Assembly (NCBI GenBank): GCA_905214225.1
Contig: CAJMLL010000001.1
Location: 49,257-113,256 of the forward strand
Origin: an uncultured bacterium
GTDB lineage: Bacteria > Bacillota > Clostridia > Peptostreptococcales > Anaerovoracaceae
Length of the DNA stretch: 64,000 nt
Reading direction: 5' to 3'
Shown here: one piece after another, positions 8,826-16,514 of the stretch
Layout of the letters: each line of letters starts with the position of its first letter
How positions within the stretch are numbered: position 1 is the stretch's first letter
Made by a program: the position numbers and the translations under genes
Notes under the pieces: generated by a model
What the model was told of the DNA's origin: nothing
The model's database searches: none
The model's input: the letters and a program-made list of their open reading frames with translations, nothing else

Positions 8826-9930
8826 ACCGGATCGTCAACACGATACGCATGATCACATTCAGGAATGTAGAAAGTGAAGAATTTGAAGTCTTCTTTGCGG
8901 TGCAGAGAATCGGTACCAAAGCTACTATTCCGGTGGACAATGGAAGCTGCGGCGGTCTGTTTTTAAAATCGACCTAGACACAGGGGCTCTCAGCGAGGCC
9001 AGATGTCTTCATTGCTTCTACCAGTTCCAGATGCGGGACGGCGAGCTGTTTATCATCGCGCTTCCTGACCTTCCGGATGGCTATGACGTCAGCCTGGAAA
9101 GTGTCCTGAAGCTGATTCATGCCAGAAGGAACCGTCATATTTACATTTCTTATGAGAATGGCTCCTATTTCCTGAACGACAAAAAGAACATCAGCAAGAA
9201 GGAACTTGCGGCGCTTTTGATGAAGTACGCGCCGGTTTCGGTTATCCGGGCCGCTCTGCCGGGTTATGTAAAAACAGACCCGGGCGAACGCTATGACCAG
9301 CTGGAGCTGTATGTCATTAATGAGTACGGGGGATACCCCGATGATCGGACAGGCCTTCATGCAGAGAAAGAGAGGGATCTGCCTGAGGATTATGGTACGG
9401 AGCCAGAGGATATTTTCCGCCTGGTTAAAGAAAAAGACGATCTGGCGCTGAAAATGGTCAGCGGATCTCACAGAGACGGATTCTACAGATTCAGTTATAA
9501 GGACGGGGAGTATCTGCTGAACGGAGACCCGACATCGGAAGAGGAGATCGAAGGAATCATTATGAATCCGGACAGCCAGTATCTGATTACTGAATTCATC
9601 AAGAGTCATCCGGAACTGTCGAAGTACTATGACGGCGCCGTCAGCACCCTCCGTTTCATCGTCTTCAAGAAGGACGGAAGAACACCACAGATGGCTGACT
9701 GCTACATGAGTGTGGGAACCAGCGCGAACGGAGCCATTGATAATATCGGGGCCGGCGGAATGTTTTTTGTCAAAGTCGACATGAAAGACGGCCACTACAG
9801 CGACGCTGCGTTAATGGTAAACAATAATATTATACCGACGCCTTATCACCCGGACAGCGGCCTTCTGGTAGAAGGCTATATTCCAATTATGCAGAAGGCA
9901 GGGATGCTGCCCGTATATTCCTTTTCGTGA
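8826..9930 (+). pseudogene. ATP-grasp protein of polysaccharide clusters, frameshifted
   Basis: Two copies of an ATP-grasp C-terminal pattern are visible. The first, VNTIRMITF followed by PVDNGSCGG, breaks at the T run near 8960-8964, where one base appears deleted, and resumes as KIDLDTGALSEA. The second, STLRFIVF, AIDNIGAGGMF and VKVDMKDG, is intact in the frame open from 9031 to 9930. The pattern fits sugar-transfer-associated ATP-grasp proteins found with teichoic-acid and capsule genes. The 299-residue open part could still be translated from the ATG at 9031, but no good ribosome site precedes it. It is the last piece of the degraded surface-polymer block. Confidence 0.6.
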
Positions 9931-10100
9931 ATCAGTGTGAAATATCACATTGAAAAAAATACAGTTAAATTTTAATGCAAGTGTTTAACCCGCATATTGA
10001 AGAGGGTAATGTATTAAATGCAGGAAGCTGTAACACTGTCTTACGATGTGCCGCATTCCTGTATACAATATATTACAAACAATCGAAAGGGAGTTAAATC

Positions 10101-10613
10101 ATGCTGGATAAAAAGGTAAAAGAACTGATTAACGAACAGATCACATGGGAATTCTATTCTGCTTATCTGTATCTGGACTTTGCCAATTACTATTATGATC
10201 AGGGGCTGGACGGCTTCGCTCACTGGTATGACGTGCAGGCTCAGGAAGAGCGTGACCACGCTATGCTGATGAGACAGTATCTGATCAACAACGGTGAGCG
10301 TGTAACCTTCGGCGAAGTCGCAAAGCCGGACAAGACCTATAACGGACTGGGCGATCCTCTGAAGGCTGGTCTGGAGCATGAGCAGTATGTCACATCCTTG
10401 ATTAATAAGATTTACAAGGCTGCTGACGATGTCGACGACTACCGCACCATGCAGTGCTTCGACTGGTTCGTAAAGGAGCAGGGCGAGGAAGAGAAGAACG
10501 CTGACGACCTGATTAAGAAGTTCAAGCTCTTCGGAAGCGATCCGAAAGCCCTGTACGCACTGGATCAGGAACTGATGGCCAGAGTTTATGCCGCTCCGAC
10601 ACTGACCCTGTAA
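10101..10613 (+). CDS. ftnA: ferritin, non-haem
   Basis: The 170-residue protein is a complete bacterial ferritin, matching the usual 165-175 residues. Ferroxidase-site residues are in place: the glutamate in TWEFYSAYLYL near residue 17, the ExxH pair in AQEERDHAML near residues 50-53, and a later glutamate in KEQGEEEKN. It should form the 24-subunit cytoplasmic shell that oxidises and stores iron and limits Fenton chemistry. AAAGGGAG precedes the ATG. It is monocistronic, followed by a terminator at 10643-10684, and lies next to another oxidative-stress-type gene, the lactamase-rubredoxin fusion. Confidence 0.95.
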   Translation: MLDKKVKELINEQITWEFYSAYLYLDFANYYYDQGLDGFAHWYDVQAQEERDHAMLMRQYLINNGERVTFGEVAKPDKTYNGLGDPLKAGLEHEQYVTSLINKIYKAADDVDDYRTMQCFDWFVKEQGEEEKNADDLIKKFKLFGSDPKALYALDQELMARVYAAPTLTL

Positions 10614-10642
10614 GTGCAGGAATAACAGAAGATGAAGAAGTG

Positions 10643-10684
10643 GCTGCGTCAGGTTTTCATGTGAACCTGGCGCGGCTTTTTTCT
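10643..10684 (+). terminator. terminator of the ferritin gene
   Basis: GCGTCAGGTT (10646-10655) pairs with AACCTGGCGC across an 8-base loop, extended by further pairs, and is followed by six T. A degenerate reverse copy of the dispersed motif (10683-10702, ACAAG instead of GCAAG) follows at once. Confidence 0.8.
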
Positions 10685-10753
10685 TGTTCTTTTCTTTTGT
10701 CCATCCAGCACCAGAAATCCCTGTAATTTTAATAACATTTTACGAATGATTGC

Positions 10754-10782
10754 TTGACATTAAATTGCGTGCAATATATAAT
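10754..10782 (+). promoter_or_regulatory. consensus promoter with palindromic spacer, lactamase-rubredoxin gene
   Basis: TTGACA at 10754-10759 and TATAAT at 10777-10782 with a 17-base spacer match the sigma-A consensus exactly. The spacer holds the near-palindrome ATTGCGTGCAAT (10764-10775), a likely repressor site. The reverse complement of the site in the 27721 promoter differs from it at one of 12 positions. The 5' leader would be about 130 bases. Confidence 0.75.
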
Positions 10783-10920
10783 TGACGTGTCAAATGAAAA
10801 CAGATGACAACCGGGAACGGATGACACCGCAATCGGATTATCCGAATTCCCGGATGAATATTTCTGAGTGCGCATGGATTAGATATTAAATCTTTATTCT
10901 GCGCAGGAAAGGAGCAGATT

Positions 10921-11880
10921 ATGAAAATCAGTGCAGTAAAATTATTTGAGAATGGTTACATGCTGCAGCCATTTGCATTCGGCGGTGAGGAAGGCCCGGA
11001 TAAGTTTGATCCAAGAGTCCGCTACCGTTCCAGTCTGCAGAACTACGTGATCGATACAGGAAAAGAGGTAATCCTGGTCGACACAGGAATGCCGAAGGAG
11101 TTCCCGGAGCAGGTTCCGGATGCCAAGACTCCGATCTTCATGGGAAACAAGATTACCGATTATGTTTCCGCACTGAAGAAGGTTGGATATGAGCCAGAGC
11201 AGGTCAGCAAAATCCTGGTAACACACAAGCATTCCGATCACAGCGGCGAATTCCGTTCCTTCCCGAACGCACAGATTTTCGCGTCCAGAACCGAGTCTGA
11301 GTCCGATGAACTGAAGGATCTGCCGAATGTTACACCAGTTGACTTCACAGACGGACCGTACTACAATTTCCCGAAGTCCCAGACCATCGCCCCGGGAATC
11401 CATTACATTGAGGCAAAGGGTCACACAACAGGAAACAGCATCGTCATCGTAGAAGACGGAGACCTTTTCTACATGATCCACGGCGATATTACATACTGCG
11501 ACGAGGCACTCTACGCAAACAAGCTGTCGGTTGTATTCGAGGACGTCACGGCGGCAAGAGAGTCCCTGGACAGAGTCCGCGAGTTCATCTCTAATCATCC
11601 GACCGTATACTGCTCCACACATACACCGCTCGGCTATGAGAATCTGGAGTCAAAGAAAGTCATCGACCTGAACAATCCGCCGGAAATCATTCCGCCAAAA
11701 GACATCAAGGCCAAGAAAGCAACCGGTAAGTACGTATGCTCCGTATGCGGATACGTTTACGATCCGGATAAGGGTGACCCAGAGCACGGAATCCCAGCCG
11801 GCACCGCTTTCGTAGACCTTCCAGACGACTGGACCTGCCCGCGCTGCCACCAGCCAAAGAGCAAATTTACTCCGGCATAA
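10921..11880 (+). CDS. metallo-beta-lactamase-fold hydrolase fused to rubredoxin
   Basis: Residues 1-245 form a metallo-beta-lactamase-fold domain with the zinc motif [11 protein letters not shown] near residue 102, further ligands in [17 protein letters not shown] and STHTPLGYE, and similarity to the N-acyl-homoserine-lactonase-like branch. Residues 270-319 are a complete rubredoxin with CSVCGY and CPRC, giving four cysteine ligands for one iron. This differs from flavodiiron proteins because no flavodoxin domain is present. A redox or peroxide-detoxifying role is likely but not shown. It has its own perfect promoter with an operator-like palindrome and stands alone after ferritin. GGAAAGGAGCAG precedes the ATG. 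Confidence 0.88.
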   Translation: MKISAVKLFENGYMLQPFAFGGEEGPDKFDPRVRYRSSLQNYVIDTGKEVILVDTGMPKEFPEQVPDAKTPIFMGNKITDYVSALKKVGYEPEQVSKILVTHKHSDHSGEFRSFPNAQIFASRTESESDELKDLPNVTPVDFTDGPYYNFPKSQTIAPGIHYIEAKGHTTGNSIVIVEDGDLFYMIHGDITYCDEALYANKLSVVFEDVTAARESLDRVREFISNHPTVYCSTHTPLGYENLESKKVIDLNNPPEIIPPKDIKAKKATGKYVCSVCGYVYDPDKGDPEHGIPAGTAFVDLPDDWTCPRCHQPKSKFTPA

Positions 11881-11957
11881 TGGCGCTTGCCCTCATGAGC
11901 AGGAGCGCGAGCGAACTGCGATTGGATGATTCCTACGGCGCAGTCGATTCCCGAATC

Positions 11958-11986
11958 TTGACATCTTTTTCTAACTATGCTATAAA
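11958..11986 (+). promoter_or_regulatory. promoter of the ABC-F leader
   Basis: TTGACA (11958-11963), a 17-base spacer and TATAAA (11981-11986) lie 39 bases before the leader peptide start. Confidence 0.7.
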
Positions 11987-12024
11987 AACAAGGTATTCAA
12001 TTAAGAAATCAAAAGGGTGAAAGA

Positions 12025-12048
12025 ATGATTAACTTTTCTTGCAGATAA
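12025..12048 (+). CDS. seven-residue leader peptide MINFSCR
   Basis: AAAAGGGTGAAAGA precedes an ATG that opens the short frame MINFSCR, ending in TAA. Such leaders upstream of ABC-F and erm resistance genes stall ribosomes in the presence of antibiotic and let the downstream terminator be bypassed. The role here is inferred from the position between a strong promoter and two terminator hairpins. Confidence 0.55.
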   Translation: MINFSCR

Positions 12049-12111
12049 TTTCAGAACGGTGCGGAGCAGCTTTTTACATGCTGTCTCTGTATCTGCTGCA
12101 AGAAAGTTTTT
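12031..12111 (+). promoter_or_regulatory. attenuator hairpin overlapping the leader peptide
   Basis: AACTTTTCTTGCAGATA (12031-12047, inside the leader peptide) can pair with TATCTGCTGCAAGAAAGTT (12090-12108), followed by TTT. A ribosome stalled in the leader frame would block the left arm, the arrangement expected of antibiotic-induced attenuation. Confidence 0.55.
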
Positions 12112-12183
12112 CATCTGTCTGACTCTATATGGAAAATCCGGACGCTGTGTGTTTGAAGGCGCCTGGCCCGGATTTCTGCCGCA

Positions 12184-12222
12184 GGCCGCAGGAAACAGCT
12201 TTCCTGCGGCCTGATTGTTTTT
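12184..12222 (+). terminator. second leader terminator before the ABC-F gene
   Basis: A perfect 12-base stem, GGCCGCAGGAAA (12184-12195) with TTTCCTGCGGCC (12200-12211), and a T-rich run (TGATTGTTTTTT) lie 40 bases before the coding start. Confidence 0.8.
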
Positions 12223-12261
12223 TGTTTCCACAGCAATTGCAATGTGGAGGTGGGTCAGATT

Positions 12262-12603
12262 ATGTCTATGATTAAAGTTGAAGATCTCACATTTTCCTAT
12301 CCGGGAAGTTTTGATAATATATTCGAACATACCAGTTTTCAGGTCGATACGGACTGGAGGCTTGGTTTTGTCGGAAGAAACGGAAGCGACTTTTCGGAAG
12401 GCCAGAAGAAAAAAGTGCTGATCGCAGGCAGCCTCTGTCAGGAGGCACATCTTTATGTCTGGGACGAGCCGCTGAATTTCATCGATATTTATTCCCGCTT
12501 GCAGATTGAAGATCTGATTCAGCAGTTCCAGCCGACGATGATTTTTGTCGAGCACGATACGGCTTTTCGTGATAAAATTGCGACAGAAGTTATCGAATTA
12601 TAA
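12262..12603 (+). pseudogene. ABC-F (Lsa-type) ribosome-protection ATPase, internal deletion
   Basis: The frame starts like an intact ABC-F protein (MIKVEDLTFSYPGSF, DTDWRLGFVGRNG), but immediately after the beginning of Walker A it jumps to SEGQKKKVLIAGSLCQ, the signature motif, then YVWDEPLNFIDIYSR (Walker B) and FVEHDTAFRDK. About 110 residues remain of the usual near 500: the rest of the first ATPase domain, the linker and most of the second domain are gone. The join keeps the frame, which implies one clean internal deletion. The product cannot bind ATP normally. Relatives rescue ribosomes from lincosamide, streptogramin or pleuromutilin antibiotics. GTGGAGGTG precedes the ATG. Confidence 0.85.
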
Positions 12604-12759
12604 GGTAGCGCTTTTCAGCTTTTCGTGAATAACCAGTTGTGCGGAGTTATATATAATGCACAGGCATGATACAATTACGAAATAAATATATGGTAAACCT
12701 GACTTGGCGCTGTCTGAATGGACGGATAGTTCAAGATCAAAATAATTAGGGAGAACAGC

Positions 12760-12885
12760 ATGAAATCCAATCCTTTTGCAGAGCAGGTCCATTTTTCACA
12801 GGTCCTGGATGAGGACCTGTGGGTGGATCTTCCTTACTGGAATTCCACGGTCCGCTATGACGGCTGCGGCATGGTCAGCCTGTGA
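12760..12885 (+). pseudogene. 41-residue frame, possible C39-like peptidase remnant
   Basis: AGGGAGA precedes an ATG opening a 41-codon frame that ends DGCGMVSL. The pattern of VDLPYWNSTVRYDGCGMVS resembles the catalytic-cysteine start of C39-like peptidases (YGYGTIAxSGCGxTSLAM), after which the frame stops. It may be the head of a lost peptidase gene or a genuine small protein. The assignment is tentative. Confidence 0.35.
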
Positions 12886-12922
12886 TGTGAAAAGGGTCGA
12901 GAATAGTGGGGAGGAGCAGTAA

Positions 12923-13624
12923 ATGCTGAACAGAAAGAAGAGCCCGCAGAAATTTCGCCGCTTTGACACTGATGCCGATAAGGAAGAGGTGCAGAAGATC
13001 CAGAACCGGATTCAGGAACGCCAGAAAGATATGGAAGTCCGGACGAAGTCACATCTAGAGACCTTCAACGATGGGGTCATTGCGATTTTCATTACGATTA
13101 TGGTGCTTGAAATCCCGTATCCTTCGGAATCTTGCAGTGTACACGCATTTCGTGAGAGCATTTTTATTTTCATTGTCAGTTTCTTCGTGGTGGCGGATTT
13201 CTGGTACGAGCTGCACCGGAGCTTTCTGACCTTTGAAGAAGCCGATCACTGGGTGGTGGTGTCTGATTTTCTGTTTCTGGCGGCGCTGGCACTGATTCCG
13301 ATCATGACCAAGTGGATTATGAATGACGTGACGCGGCAGGCCATCACCTACTTCGGCCTGGTCTATCTCATCACAACCCTCCTGGAAGTCATGCTTTTCT
13401 TCGTGGCCCACAGAAAAGAAGTGTGGCTCTATTCAGAAGTTTACCGGACATTCATGCTTCTCCGCATTATCTGGGTGCTGGCCCTGAATGGTGCGCTGAT
13501 TCTGCTGTCTCTGTACTATCCGCGTGCTGCAATGTATCTGTTCCTGACACTTCCGATCGTTTCCTTTTTCTTCCCAAATATACGGCCCTTTTCCCGGAGA
13601 CACAGGAAGAAGAAAAAGATGTGA
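12923..13624 (+). CDS. TMEM175-family potassium channel (DUF1211)
   Basis: The 233-residue protein has a charged N-terminus of about 50 residues, then the hallmark TFNDGVIAIFITIMVLEI of TMEM175/DUF1211 channels (FSDGV family motif) at the start of the first helix. About five further hydrophobic segments follow, and the C-terminus is basic (RRHRKKKKM). Bacterial members are tetrameric potassium-permeable channels of the cytoplasmic membrane. GGGAGGAG precedes the ATG. The gene stands alone, with a terminator at 13645-13680. Confidence 0.85.
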   Translation: MLNRKKSPQKFRRFDTDADKEEVQKIQNRIQERQKDMEVRTKSHLETFNDGVIAIFITIMVLEIPYPSESCSVHAFRESIFIFIVSFFVVADFWYELHRSFLTFEEADHWVVVSDFLFLAALALIPIMTKWIMNDVTRQAITYFGLVYLITTLLEVMLFFVAHRKEVWLYSEVYRTFMLLRIIWVLALNGALILLSLYYPRAAMYLFLTLPIVSFFFPNIRPFSRRHRKKKKM

Positions 13625-13644
13625 ATTGTTTAACAATATTGATG

Positions 13645-13680
13645 CCGCCGCTGGAATTTTCCGGCGGCGGTTTTTCTGAT
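13645..13680 (+). terminator. terminator of the TMEM175 gene
   Basis: CCGCCGCTGG (13645-13654) pairs with CCGGCGGCGG (13661-13670), allowing one G-T pair, and is followed by TTTTT. Confidence 0.8.
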
Positions 13681-13681
13681 G

Positions 13682-13701
13682 GGACAAAAAGAACACGCAA
13701 G
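13682..13701 (+). repeat. dispersed motif, forward copy with 7-base gap
   Basis: GACAAAA (13683-13689), 7 bases, GCAAG (13697-13701), just after the TMEM175 terminator. Confidence 0.6.
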
Positions 13702-13963
13702 AGGAAAAAACGGCAGGCGGCCGCCCGGAGTGGGGAGATTTCCAGGAGAATATTGCCGAAGCCCGGCATTTTGTTGTTCTGGTCTGCAGTCAGACAGTGT
13801 CGGAGAAGGCCGGGTGGAGAATGCATATATGATATCGTGGTAAACTAATTTCCTGTTTCGTATTTTATTATTGATAAGCATGGAATTAATGCTGTGTATA
13901 CAATAGCCATAGAAAACCGTGAAATTATATTGATTTCAGCCGTTTTTAACTGTATAATTTTTT

Positions 13964-13985
13964 CTTGCTCCTATGTTTTTTGTCT
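13964..13985 (-). repeat. dispersed motif, reverse copy with 9-base gap
   Basis: Reads CTTGC then TTTTGTC on the plus strand, about 40 bases before the hydrogenase promoter. It faces the copy at 13682, and the 262 bases between hold no recognisable gene. Confidence 0.6.
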
Positions 13986-14024
13986 AAATGAGAAAAATAA
14001 ATGATTAATATTCTGTAAATTCGC

Positions 14025-14053
14025 TTGATTAATTTTAAAAACATGATTAGAAT
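14025..14053 (+). promoter_or_regulatory. promoter of the hydrogenase operon
   Basis: TTGATT (14025-14030), a 17-base spacer and TAGAAT (14048-14053) in a very A+T-rich stretch, about 80 bases before the first hydrogenase gene. Confidence 0.6.
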
Positions 14054-14107
14054 AGAACTAGTGTTACGGGTTAATGTAATAACAATTCGGGAAAAGGAGG
14101 TGTGGAT

Positions 14108-14137
14108 GTGACATCATCCACGACTGAGAAATGTTAG
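14108..14137 (+). CDS. possible 9-codon leader frame coupled to the hydrogenase operon
   Basis: A strong ribosome site, AAAGGAGGTG, sits about 28 bases before the first hydrogenase ATG, too far to serve it directly. Right after it come ATGTGA (a start followed at once by a stop, 14106-14111) and an overlapping GTG frame of nine codons whose TAG (14135-14137) overlaps the ATG at 14131. Translational coupling through this short frame would explain the layout. This is inference. Confidence 0.35.
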   Translation: MTSSTTEKC

Positions 14138-14610
14138 ATCAATCGTACTATGATAAAACGGATGCAATCATCCGCTATCACGGAGCGGAGGAGCGTTTTC
14201 TGATTCCGATCATCCAGGATATTCAGGAAGCCTACACTTATGTTCCTCCGGAACTGCTTAGTTATGTCGCGAAAAAACTGAATATTTCAGAAGCAAAGGC
14301 ATACAGCGTTGCCAGTTTCTATGAGAATTTTTCTTTTGAGGCAAAAGGTAAATATGTCATTCGTGTCTGTGACGGAACGGCCTGTCATGTCAGAAAATCG
14401 ACACCGATTTTAAACGCGCTGAATGAGAACCTGGGCCTGAGTAAAAGAAAACATACTACAGACGATCAGCTCTTTACTGTAGAAACAGTTTCCTGCCTGG
14501 GCGCGTGCGGACTGGCGCCGACGGTGACCGTAAACGGTAAGGTTTATCCGAAAATGACACCGGACAAAATGATGGACATTATCGATCAGCTGCGGAAGGA
14601 GAATGCTTAA
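14131..14610 (+). CDS. hydC: NuoE-like [2Fe-2S] subunit of bifurcating hydrogenase
   Basis: The 159-residue protein is a thioredoxin-like [2Fe-2S] ferredoxin of the NuoE/HydC/HndA family. The four ligands are visible as CDGTACHV and CLGACG in the C-terminal half, after a helical N-terminus (ERFLIPIIQDIQEAYTYVP). It transfers electrons in the trimeric NAD-dependent [FeFe] hydrogenase. The ATG is weakly placed relative to the upstream ribosome site, but no other in-frame start exists because an upstream TGA closes the frame. The stop TAA shares one base with the start of the next gene. Confidence 0.93.
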   Translation: MLDQSYYDKTDAIIRYHGAEERFLIPIIQDIQEAYTYVPPELLSYVAKKLNISEAKAYSVASFYENFSFEAKGKYVIRVCDGTACHVRKSTPILNALNENLGLSKRKHTTDDQLFTVETVSCLGACGLAPTVTVNGKVYPKMTPDKMMDIIDQLRKENA

Positions 14611-16487
14611 TGAGACTGGAAAACAGAACGCAGCTTGACCTGCTTCGGGAACAGTGCGTAGAAAAGAGAAATGCAGAAACGCGCAGAATTCTGGTCTGCG
14701 GAGGAACCGGATGTCTTGCCGGAGGCTCCCAGAAACTTTATGAAAAATTCCTGGAACTGACAGACAAGTACTGCGGTGACCGGAACGTACAGGTAGAATT
14801 TGGCGAAGAGATTGCCCATACAGGTGTAAAGAAGAGCGGCTGCCACGGCTTCTGTGAAATGGGACCGCTCGTCAGAATTGAGCCGTTTAACTATCTGTAT
14901 CTGAAGACGAAACTGGAGGACTGTGAAGAGATCTTCAAGACTTCCGTCCTGGAAGGAAAACCGGTGGAGCGTCTGATGTACCACATGGACGGCCGTGTAT
15001 ATGAGACGGAGGAGGAAATTCCGTTCTACGCCCGCCAGACCCGTCTGGTGCTGAAAAACTGCGGCCATATCGATGCAGAACATATCGAGGATGCGCTGGC
15101 GGTTGGCGATTATGAATCTTTTGAAAAGGCGCTGTTTGAAATTCCGCCGGAAGAGATCATCCGCATAATATCTGATTCCAACCTGAGGGGCCGCGGAGGA
15201 GCGGGATTCCCGACAGGACGCAAGTGGAAACAGGTTGCGGGACAAAAGGAAAAAACAAGATATGTTGTCTGCAATGGTGATGAGGGCGACCCGGGCGCGT
15301 TCATGGACCGAAGCGTCATGGAAGGCGACCCGCACCGCATGATCGAGGGAATGATGATTGCGGCGTACGCCGTTCAGGCCAGAGAGGGCTATATCTACGT
15401 CCGCGCCGAGTACCCGCTCGCTGTAAAGCGCCTGCAGATGGCCATTGAACAGGCGGAGCATCTGGGACTCCTGGGCGATAATATTCTGGGAACAGATTTC
15501 AGCTTCCACCTGCATATCAACCGCGGAGCAGGAGCTTTCGTCTGCGGAGAAGGCTCTGCGCTGACTGCTTCTATTGAAGGAAAGCGCGGCATGCCGAGAG
15601 TTAAGCCGCCTCGTACCGTTGAAAAAGGACTGTTTGCAAAGCCAACCGTTCTGAACAATGTTGAAACCTACGCCAATGTGCCGATGATCATCAAGAACGG
15701 TTCCGACTGGTATAAGAGTATCGGACTTCCAGAAAGCCCGGGAACCAAGGCTTTTGCCCTGACCGGAAATGTAAAGAACACCGGACTGATTGAAGTTCCG
15801 ATGGGAATTACCCTGCGCGAAATCATTTTTGATGTCGGCGGCGGAATCAAGGATGATAAAGAATTCAAGGCAGTGCAGATCGGCGGACCTTCCGGAGGAT
15901 GCCTGACAAAGGATCAGCTGGACTGCTCGATGGACTTCGATTCTCTGAAGAAGATCGGCGCCATGATCGGATCCGGCGGACTGGTTGTCATGGATGAATC
16001 TACTTGCATGGTTGAGGTTGCCCGCTTCTTTATGAACTTCACACAGAGAGAAAGCTGCGGAAAGTGCGTGCCTTGCCGTGAAGGAACAAAGCGTATGCTA
16101 GAAATCATGGAGAGAATCGTCCACGGAGAAGGAAAGATGTCCGATCTGGATGAACTGAGAGAACTTGCGGACATGATTGAAAGCACAGCACTCTGCGGAC
16201 TCGGAAAGGGTGCGCCGAAGCCGGTCATCAGCGCGATGAACGGTTTCCCGGAGGAATTTAAGGAGCACATCATCGATAAAAAGTGCCGCACCCATGTCTG
16301 TCAGGACCTGCTGACTTATAAGATTGATCCGGAAAAATGTAAAGGATGTTCCAAGTGCGCAAGGAACTGCCCGGCAAAGGCAATTTCTGGCGAAGTAAAG
16401 AAGCCGTTTGTCATCGACGCGTCGAAGTGTATCAAGTGCGGAACCTGTCTGGACGGATGTCCGTTTGGCGCGATTTACAAGGATTAG
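14610..16487 (+). CDS. hydB: NuoF-like NADH/FMN subunit of bifurcating hydrogenase
   Basis: The 625-residue protein joins an N-terminal thioredoxin-like [2Fe-2S] domain (CGGTGCLAGG, CHGFCEMGP), a NuoF core with the FMN/NADH loop GRGGAGFPTGRKW and NGDEGDPGAFMDR, the cluster motif SCGKCVPCREGTKRM, and two C-terminal [4Fe-4S] ferredoxin repeats (CKGCSKCARNCP, CIKCGTCLDGCP). This is the standard HydB/HndC layout. It carries the flavin at which electrons from H2 are split between NAD and ferredoxin, or recombined in the H2-evolving direction. It lies between the NuoE-like and catalytic subunits, 27 bases before the latter. Confidence 0.95.
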   Translation: MRLENRTQLDLLREQCVEKRNAETRRILVCGGTGCLAGGSQKLYEKFLELTDKYCGDRNVQVEFGEEIAHTGVKKSGCHGFCEMGPLVRIEPFNYLYLKTKLEDCEEIFKTSVLEGKPVERLMYHMDGRVYETEEEIPFYARQTRLVLKNCGHIDAEHIEDALAVGDYESFEKALFEIPPEEIIRIISDSNLRGRGGAGFPTGRKWKQVAGQKEKTRYVVCNGDEGDPGAFMDRSVMEGDPHRMIEGMMIAAYAVQAREGYIYVRAEYPLAVKRLQMAIEQAEHLGLLGDNILGTDFSFHLHINRGAGAFVCGEGSALTASIEGKRGMPRVKPPRTVEKGLFAKPTVLNNVETYANVPMIIKNGSDWYKSIGLPESPGTKAFALTGNVKNTGLIEVPMGITLREIIFDVGGGIKDDKEFKAVQIGGPSGGCLTKDQLDCSMDFDSLKKIGAMIGSGGLVVMDESTCMVEVARFFMNFTQRESCGKCVPCREGTKRMLEIMERIVHGEGKMSDLDELRELADMIESTALCGLGKGAPKPVISAMNGFPEEFKEHIIDKKCRTHVCQDLLTYKIDPEKCKGCSKCARNCPAKAISGEVKKPFVIDASKCIKCGTCLDGCPFGAIYKD

Positions 16488-16514
16488 TTCAACGTACCAC
16501 AAGGAGGTCAGATT

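Noticed and set aside
7085-10000. CRISPR array expected near the cas3 fragment
   Set aside because: No regularly spaced direct repeats were seen on either side of the fragment, and no other cas gene is present.
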